A stretch of DNA of 64,000 bases from Novosphingobium olei (GTDB lineage Bacteria; Pseudomonadota; Alphaproteobacteria; Sphingomonadales; Sphingomonadaceae): contig NZ_JABBGM010000004.1 of NCBI RefSeq assembly GCF_012927405.1, forward strand, positions 124,001 to 188,000, read 5' to 3'. A program made the translations under genes and the position numbers. Under the pieces are notes generated by a model. It was not told where the DNA came from and searched no databases. It saw only the letters and a program-made list of their open reading frames with translations. This document shows, piece by piece, positions 59,247 through 64,000 of this stretch; position 1 is the stretch's first letter, and each line of letters starts with the position of its first letter.

Positions 59247-59816
59247 CTACCGCCCGCCGCTCCACAGCTCGGGCCGCCGCAGCAGCAGGGCCTGCGCCAG
59301 CACCAGCGTCTTGGCATCGGTCAGCTCGCCTGCCAGCACCATGTCGCGCAAGGCGTCCAGCGTGATCTCGTGCACGCTGATCGCCTCGAATTCGCCTTCC
59401 GCCCCGCCACCTTCGCCCACGCGGTCGGCAGCAGTGTATTCGGCAAGGTAGAGCATCACCCGCTCGGTCGAAACCGGCGGGATCGGCCAGATGTTGGCCA
59501 CTGGCTCCAGCTGGCCCAGCCGCAGGCCACCTTCCTCCATCGCCTCTTCGCGGATGCGATCCTCGGGCGCGATGCCGTCGAGACCGCCGGCTATCGCCTC
59601 CAGCACCGGCGCCTCGCCCGCCGCGATCACCGGCGCGCGCGGCTGGGTGATCAGCAGGCAGCAGCGCCGCACCGGATCATAGGGCAGCACCGCCACCGCC
59701 TGCCCATTGTCGAGCAGATGGCGTTCCACCACCACGCCGTCGGGCAGCCGCACCTTCAGCCGCGAGAACCTGTACCAGCCGTCGTAGACCAGCTCCTGCC
59801 CGATGATCTCGCCCAT
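59247..59816 (-). CDS. NUDIX hydrolase with atypical Nudix box
   Basis: This 189-residue NUDIX-fold protein resembles ADP-ribose/nucleoside-diphosphate-sugar pyrophosphatases (an AVAVLPYDP strand, then a Nudix helix). The Nudix region GGLDGIAPEDRIREEAMEEG keeps the glutamate-rich core EEAMEEGG, but the canonical Arg and the first Glu of the box are displaced or substituted. It may still bind metal. Start 59816 is the family-like start; the frame is open to 59903. Confidence 0.75.
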   Translation of the reverse strand: MGEIIGQELVYDGWYRFSRLKVRLPDGVVVERHLLDNGQAVAVLPYDPVRRCCLLITQPRAPVIAAGEAPVLEAIAGGLDGIAPEDRIREEAMEEGGLRLGQLEPVANIWPIPPVSTERVMLYLAEYTAADRVGEGGGAEGEFEAISVHEITLDALRDMVLAGELTDAKTLVLAQALLLRRPELWSGGR

Positions 59817-59932
59817 GATCGTCCCAATCTCCGCCACGGCCGCTCCGCCACGCAATCGGCCTAGCCGCCCCGCCCGGCCCGATGCAACGACCGTTTGCTG
59901 CACCGCAAGAAGGGCGTTACGCTCGGCCCGAC

Positions 59933-60579
59933 ATGCGCCTGCGCCCCGCCTCGATCCTCGCCCCGATCCTCGCCTTGGCCCCGATCCTGGCCGCCGCGTC
60001 GCTCGTGTGCGTCGGACCCGCCCGTGCGGCGCCGGCAGGTCAGCCCATCGCCCTGCCGCTGTTCGGCAAGACGATCACCTTCCGCGTGCCCCCCGCCTAT
60101 ACGGCGCAGCCGGCCCAGCTCGCGCGCGGCCAGTTCCTGCTCGAATTCCTGCGCGATGGCGAAACCTTCGCCACCTGGCGCACGCTGCTGACGGTGCGCG
60201 GCTTTCAGGGCTTCGGCGGCATCGCCAAGGCCCGCCCGATCTCGCCCGCGCCATTTTCGAACCGCGCGCGTGCCCCAGCGGCGCGATCTTCGAAGCCGCC
60301 CCGCCCGAACAGACCGCCGGCGGCATGGAGCTGACCTACATCGCCATCGGCTGCGCCGACACGCCCGCCAACGCCTATGCCCAGGCGCAGGCCGGCTCGG
60401 GAGAGATCGACGTGATCGCGCTCTATCGCGATGCCGAAAACCTCTATTCGGTGCAGTACGCGGTACGCGGCCCGTCCTTCCGCGGCGGAAAGCCCCCGCT
60501 GTCGCTGGCCGATGCCCGGGCAACCCTCGCCCGCACCTTCGGCCCTGTCGCCATCATCCCCACACCAGCCGCCAGATGA
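59933..60579 (+). pseudogene. Exported protein gene broken by a frameshift
   Basis: The first half, from ATG 59933 to about 60240, encodes a signal peptide (hydrophobic, ending near ARAAPA) and a GKTITFRVPPAYTAQPAQ start. From about 60240 the reading continues in another frame (DLARAIFEPRACPSGAIFE onward) to TGA 60577-60579. One missing base near the CCCGCCCG run at 60232-60240 would restore a single protein of about 215 residues. The stop overlaps the racemase ATG (ATGA), which supports a formerly coupled gene. Family unknown. Confidence 0.7.
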
Positions 60580-61301
60580 GCGGCATGGAACACACCCCCT
60601 TGCGCCGGCTCGGCCTCATCGGCGGGATGAGCTGGGAAAGCACCGCGCACTATTACCGTCTGATCAACGCCCACGTGCGCGATGCGCGCGGGCCCACCAG
60701 TTCGGCCGACATCGTGCTCCATTCGCTCGATTTCGCCCCCATCGCGCAGGCCCAGCGCGATGGCCGCTGGGACGATCTCGGCCGCCAGCTCGCCGCTTCG
60801 GCGCGGCTGCTGGCCGATGCCGGCGCGCAGGCGCTGGTGCTGTGCACCAACACCATGCACCTGCTCGCCCCGGCGATCGAGGCGGCAACCTCCGTTCCCC
60901 TGCTCCATATCGCCGACCCGACGGCACAGGCGGTGGTCGCGGCGGGCATCACCCGAATCGCGCTGCTCGGCACGGCTTTCACCATGGAGCAGGATTTCCA
61001 CACCGGCCGCCTGCGCGATCGGCACGGGCTCGATGTTCTCGTCCCAGATGCCGAAGACCGTGCGCTCGTCCACCGCGTCATCTACGACGAACTCGTGGCC
61101 GGGGTGATCTCACCCACCTCGCGTGAAGCCTACCGCGCGGTCATCGCCCGCCTTGTCGCGCGCGGCGCGCAGGGGCTGATCCTGGGCTGCACCGAAATCA
61201 TGCTGCTGATCGACCAGAGCGATAGCGCGGTGCCCTTGTTCGATACCACCGCGCTCCACGCCCGCGCCGCCGCCGCAGTGGCGCTGGGCTGCGATAAATA
61301 A
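60576..61301 (+). CDS. Aspartate/glutamate racemase family protein
   Basis: This 241-residue racemase-fold protein has the two catalytic cysteines in VLCTNTMH and LGCTEIML, and the opening RLGLIGGMSWEST, typical of aspartate racemases of the YgeA group. It interconverts L- and D-aspartate or glutamate; the exact substrate is not certain. ATG 60576 overlaps the stop of the frameshifted gene; ATG 60585 is an alternative start. Its stop lies inside the 32-bp palindrome at 61292-61323. Confidence 0.87.
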   Translation: MSGMEHTPLRRLGLIGGMSWESTAHYYRLINAHVRDARGPTSSADIVLHSLDFAPIAQAQRDGRWDDLGRQLAASARLLADAGAQALVLCTNTMHLLAPAIEAATSVPLLHIADPTAQAVVAAGITRIALLGTAFTMEQDFHTGRLRDRHGLDVLVPDAEDRALVHRVIYDELVAGVISPTSREAYRAVIARLVARGAQGLILGCTEIMLLIDQSDSAVPLFDTTALHARAAAAVALGCDK

Positions 61302-61323
61302 CGGACGCGTCAGTTATTTATCG
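61292..61323. repeat. 32-bp near-perfect palindrome at the racemase stop
   Basis: Bases 61292-61323 read almost the same on both strands, with one mismatched pair (positions 12 and 21). The centre GACGCGTC and the flank ATAAC match the arms of the inverted repeat at 35800-35873. It contains the racemase stop codon and lies 225 bp before moaC. Possible regulator operator or transcription-ending hairpin. Confidence 0.65.
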
Positions 61324-61450
61324 GCGTGCGCGTCAATTTGCACTGTCCTACGCCGCACCTTTCTGGCAACAGCCTGGCCCATGAAAACTCGCGGAACACC
61401 GTCGCTTTGGCTCTTCCCGAACCCGCTCGCCCGACCGACGGAGTTCTCGT

Positions 61451-61523
61451 CCAGGACACTGTCAACTTCGTCAACTTGGGCCCGCAGCCAGATTTTCTCC
61501 AGGACCGTGTCAACCCCGTCAAC
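61451..61523 (+). repeat. Imperfect 25-bp direct repeats upstream of moaC
   Basis: CCAGGACACTGTCAACTTCGTCAAC-type units lie at 61451-61475 and 61499-61523, differing at four positions and 48 bp apart. They sit in the 246-bp gap between the racemase and moaC, in which I see no gene. Similar GTCAAC-rich motifs may be dispersed repeats; a role in moaC control is possible. Confidence 0.5.
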
Positions 61524-61547
61524 CCCCTCCTGCTGCGGAGCCCCGGC

Positions 61548-62039
61548 ATGACCGGCCTCACCCATCTCGACCCGGACGGCAATGCCCGCATGGTGGACGT
61601 CGGCGGGAAGGCCGAGTCCCGGCGCCTCGCCATCGCCGGTGGCCATATCCGGATGAGCCGGGAAGCGCTCGCCGCGATCCGTGACGGCGAAGTGCCGAAG
61701 GGCGATGTCCTCGCCGCCGCACGCATCGCCGGGATCATGGCCGCGAAGAAGACCGGCGAACTGATCCCCCTGTGCCACCCGCTGGCGCTCGATGCGGTCA
61801 CGGTCGATTTCGTGCTGACCGAAACCGGCGTCTCGGTCACCGCCAGCGCCTCGCTCACCGGGCGCACGGGGGTGGAAATGGAAGCGCTCGTCGCCGCCAC
61901 GGTCGCGCTGCTGACGATCTACGACATGGCCAAGGCGCTCGACAAGGGCATGGTCGTCGAACAGGTTCGCCTGCTGGAAAAGCGCGGCGGCAAGTCTGGC
62001 GATTGGAAGGCGGCAGACGTGCCCGACCGCACCGCATGA
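61548..62039 (+). CDS. moaC: Cyclic pyranopterin monophosphate synthase
   Basis: MoaC makes cyclic pyranopterin phosphate for molybdenum-cofactor synthesis. The 163-residue product has [13 protein letters not shown] at the start, [13 protein letters not shown] and [10 protein letters not shown] start at ATG 61548, with GCGGAG 8 nt upstream; the frame is open to 61326, but that stretch is repeat DNA. moeA overlaps its stop (ATGA). Confidence 0.95.
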   Translation: MTGLTHLDPDGNARMVDVGGKAESRRLAIAGGHIRMSREALAAIRDGEVPKGDVLAAARIAGIMAAKKTGELIPLCHPLALDAVTVDFVLTETGVSVTASASLTGRTGVEMEALVAATVALLTIYDMAKALDKGMVVEQVRLLEKRGGKSGDWKAADVPDRTA

Positions 62040-63292
62040 ACGCAGGCGCCGAACCGTCCGTCCGCACCCCGCCGCTGCCGCTGCGCACTGCGCAGGAACG
62101 GCTGGTATCGCTGGCGCCCGATCTCGCCATCGAACACCGCGCGGTGGCCGATTGCAACGGCTTCTACCTCGCCCACCCGATCACCGCGCACCGCACCCAG
62201 CCCGATGCGCCGCTCTCGGCGATGGATGGCTACGCCATGCGCGCGGCCGATTTGCCCGGCCCCTGGCAGGTCATCGGCGAAAGCGCGGCCGGGCATCCCT
62301 TTGGCGGCACCGTCGCCGCCGGGCAGGCCGTGCGGATCAGCACCGGCGCCGTCCTGCCCGATGGCGCGGACATGGTCCTGCTGCAGGAAGATGCGGCGCG
62401 CGCTGGCGATCGCGTCACGCTCACCGGCACGCCGCCTTCGCCCACCGGGCGCCACATCCGCCCCGCCGGCATGGACTTCGTCGCCGATGCCCAGCTGCTC
62501 GCCCCCGGCACCCGCATTGGCCCTGCGCAGATCGCGCTCGCCATGGCCGGCGGTCATCAGCACCTGCCCGTCCGCCGCCCGCTCCGGCTCGCCATCATCG
62601 ACAGCGGCGATGAACTTGTCGGTCCCGGCAAGCCGCTTGCGGCCCACCAGATCCCCGCCAGCAACGGTCCGATGCTCGCCGCCATGGCCGCCGGACTTCC
62701 GGTACAGGTCACGCGCATCGGCCCGGTGGCCGACCGGATCGACGATATCGTCGCGGCGCTCGAACAGGCCGGCGGGGCCGACATCATTGTCACCAGCGGC
62801 GGCGCCTCGGTCGGCGATCACGATCTCGTGCGCCCCGCGCTCGCCGCGGCGGGCGTCACGCTCGATTTCTGGCGGGTCGCGATCAAGCCCGGCAAGCCGC
62901 TGCTCGTCGGGCGGCGCGATCATGGCGCCGGTCCGGAATTCGCCAGTCCACAGATCGTGCTCGGCCTGCCGGGAAACCCGGCTTCGGCCTTCGTCACCGG
63001 CTTCCTGTTCATGCTGCCGCTGCTGCGCGCCACGCTCGGCGCCGCAGAGGCGCTGCCGCGCACGATACCGGCGCGCCTTGCCGCCGATCTGCCCGCCGGG
63101 GGCAGCCGCGCCGAATTCCTGCGCGCCCGCTTCGAAGGTGGTGCGGTCACGCTCGATCCGCTGCAGGATTCGGGCGCAATCACTGCGCTTGCCCGCTCCA
63201 ACGCCCTGGTCGTGCGTGAGGCACGTGCGCCCGCGCTGCCTGCCGGAAGCGAAGTGCCGGTCTATCTGCTCGAAACTGGCAGAATTGCTTGA
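62036..63292 (+). CDS. moeA: Molybdopterin molybdenumtransferase
   Basis: MoeA inserts molybdate into adenylated molybdopterin. The 418-residue protein has LSAMDGYAM near residue 60, [11 protein letters not shown] and LGLPGNPAS, and ends in the usual domain IV. The ATG overlaps the moaC stop. moaA, mog and others are not in the window. lexA follows 90 bp later. Confidence 0.95.
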   Translation: MNAGAEPSVRTPPLPLRTAQERLVSLAPDLAIEHRAVADCNGFYLAHPITAHRTQPDAPLSAMDGYAMRAADLPGPWQVIGESAAGHPFGGTVAAGQAVRISTGAVLPDGADMVLLQEDAARAGDRVTLTGTPPSPTGRHIRPAGMDFVADAQLLAPGTRIGPAQIALAMAGGHQHLPVRRPLRLAIIDSGDELVGPGKPLAAHQIPASNGPMLAAMAAGLPVQVTRIGPVADRIDDIVAALEQAGGADIIVTSGGASVGDHDLVRPALAAAGVTLDFWRVAIKPGKPLLVGRRDHGAGPEFASPQIVLGLPGNPASAFVTGFLFMLPLLRATLGAAEALPRTIPARLAADLPAGGSRAEFLRARFEGGAVTLDPLQDSGAITALARSNALVVREARAPALPAGSEVPVYLLETGRIA

Positions 63293-63331
63293 CGGGTTTG
63301 GTGGAGTTGCTTATTCGTTCCGCATTCGTTC
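63289..63331 (+). promoter_or_regulatory. lexA promoter with SOS box
   Basis: TTGACG (63289-63294), 17-nt spacer and TATTCG (63312-63317). The SOS box GTTC (63317-63320), seven bases, GTTC (63328-63331) overlaps the -10 box. GTTC-N7-GTTC is the LexA operator in alphaproteobacteria, so lexA is probably autoregulated. Confidence 0.8.
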
Positions 63332-63382
63332 GCCAGTGATGAGAACAAGGGGCGAAGGAAACGGCAATAGGGAGCAAGCGTG

Positions 63383-64000
63383 ATGTTGACGCGCAAGCAG
63401 CATGAGCTGCTGACCTTCATCCAGAACCGCCTCGAGGACTCCGGCATTTCTCCCTCTTTTGAAGAGATGAAGGAAGCGCTCGACCTCAAGTCCAAGTCCG
63501 GGGTCCACCGCCTGATCTCCGCGCTGGAAGAACGCGGCTTCATCCGTCGCCTGCCCAACCGCGCCCGCGCGCTCGAAGTGTTGCGCATGGCGGACGGCAA
63601 TGCGGTGAAGGGCGTTGCCCCCGCTGCGCCCGCACCGCTCGCCGCCAATGCGAACACCGCCAATGCGAACACGGGGGTGCCGCCGCTGCGCGCCCCGGCC
63701 CGTGCGCCCGAACCCGCCAACGACGTGATCGAACTGCCGCTCCACGGCCGCATCGCCGCCGGCGCCCCGATTGAGGCGCTGGAAGGCACCTCGACGCTTC
63801 CCGTCCCTGCGGCGCTGCTCGGCGCGGGCGAACATTACGCGCTCGAGGTGTCCGGGGATTCGATGGTCGAGGCCGGCATTCTCGATGGCGATTACGCCCT
63901 CGTGCGCCGCACCGAAGTCGCCCGCGACGGGGAAATCGTCGTCGCGCTCATCCGGGGCGAGGAAGCCACGCTCAAGACGCTGCGCCACGAAAAGGGCATG
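63383..64000 (+). CDS. lexA: LexA repressor (cut by the window end)
   Basis: LexA represses the SOS regulon until RecA-driven self-cleavage. The first 206 residues are in the window: winged-helix domain ([13 protein letters not shown]), a long Ala/Pro/Asn linker, the cleavage site in RIAAGAP, the catalytic Ser in [10 protein letters not shown] and the catalytic Lys in EEATLKTL. The C-terminal end lies outside. GGGAG precedes ATG 63383, and an SOS box lies 52 bp upstream. Confidence 0.94.
   Translation, partial: MLTRKQHELLTFIQNRLEDSGISPSFEEMKEALDLKSKSGVHRLISALEERGFIRRLPNRARALEVLRMADGNAVKGVAPAAPAPLAANANTANANTGVPPLRAPARAPEPANDVIELPLHGRIAAGAPIEALEGTSTLPVPAALLGAGEHYALEVSGDSMVEAGILDGDYALVRRTEVARDGEIVVALIRGEEATLKTLRHEKGM

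Noticed and set aside
61326..61547. 74-residue N-terminal extension of MoaC
   Set aside because: It is translated repeat DNA unlike any MoaC; ATG 61548 has a ribosome-binding site and the family start.

Overview
The window is a high-GC chromosomal segment from an alphaproteobacterium, most likely a sphingomonad (Sphingomonadales; Novosphingobium-like is my guess, not proven). The support is indirect. The ATP synthase Fo genes stand apart from F1 and encode both b and b' subunits. A GTTC-N7-GTTC SOS box, the alphaproteobacterial type, lies in front of lexA. The trp genes form two blocks, trpF-trpB-trpA-accD-folC and trpE-G-D-C-moaC-moeA-lexA. REP-like palindromes are scattered between genes. 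Most of the window is densely packed housekeeping DNA with short gaps and many ATGA/GTGA/TGATG overlaps. I see no phage, CRISPR array, rRNA or tRNA gene.

Layout. 0.4-5.4 kb: lepA(-), two tandem acyl-CoA dehydrogenases and a truncated globin. 5.4-14.5 kb: a membrane GGDEF-EAL-PilZ protein(-), a PHA-depolymerase-like hydrolase, an adrenodoxin-reductase-type FAD enzyme, an MDR oxidoreductase, a globin-coupled chemotaxis transducer(-) and dnaN(-). 14.6-19.3 kb: fabD-fabG with a small secreted protein, an LD-carboxypeptidase, and a divergent Mpl/MurC-type ligase. 19.4-26.6 kb: a membrane chemoreceptor, GNAT enzymes, rpsA, GFA protein, gloB and a LacI regulator. 26.6-33.3 kb (all -): the ATP synthase Fo operon atpI-B-E-F'-F, then ydbH-ynbE-ydbL for cell-envelope maintenance. 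33.3-37.3 kb: radC, a CruF-type carotenoid protein, an NRDE protein and purB. 37.6-46.1 kb: lapA-pyrF-GNAT, a SIMPL protein, trpF, an outer-membrane protein(-), and trpB-small membrane ORF-trpA-accD-folC. 46.1-46.96 kb: a low-GC patch with a DMP19-family gene. 47-53 kb: ampG(-), a Rieske oxygenase, pyrG(-), secG(-) and tpiA(-). 53.3-64 kb: ppiD-trpE-G-D-C, nudix(-), a frameshifted secreted protein, an Asp/Glu racemase, moaC-moeA and lexA, which is cut by the window end.

Functional threads. Tryptophan synthesis is complete (E, G, D, F, C, B, A). Peptidoglycan recycling is represented by AmpG, LD-carboxypeptidase and an Mpl-like ligase, with a possible link to an Asp/Glu racemase. Oxygen and c-di-GMP signalling is represented by a truncated globin, a globin-coupled transducer, a GGDEF-EAL-PilZ fusion and a second chemoreceptor.

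The most unusual thing is non-coding. A 267-bp repeat with 32-bp terminal inverted repeats is present in two full copies (9063-9329, 37304-37570), and a solo right end lies at 53188-53217. Internal hairpins are kept by paired base changes between the copies, and all three right ends lie 38-47 nt before a start codon in the same orientation, with a promoter-like TTGCGG-N17-TA arrangement at the boundary. Other repeats are two sites built on a 14-bp palindrome (35.8 and 61.3 kb), a REP pair whose end forms the ribosome-binding site of folC, and a 32-bp inverted repeat beside the low-GC patch.
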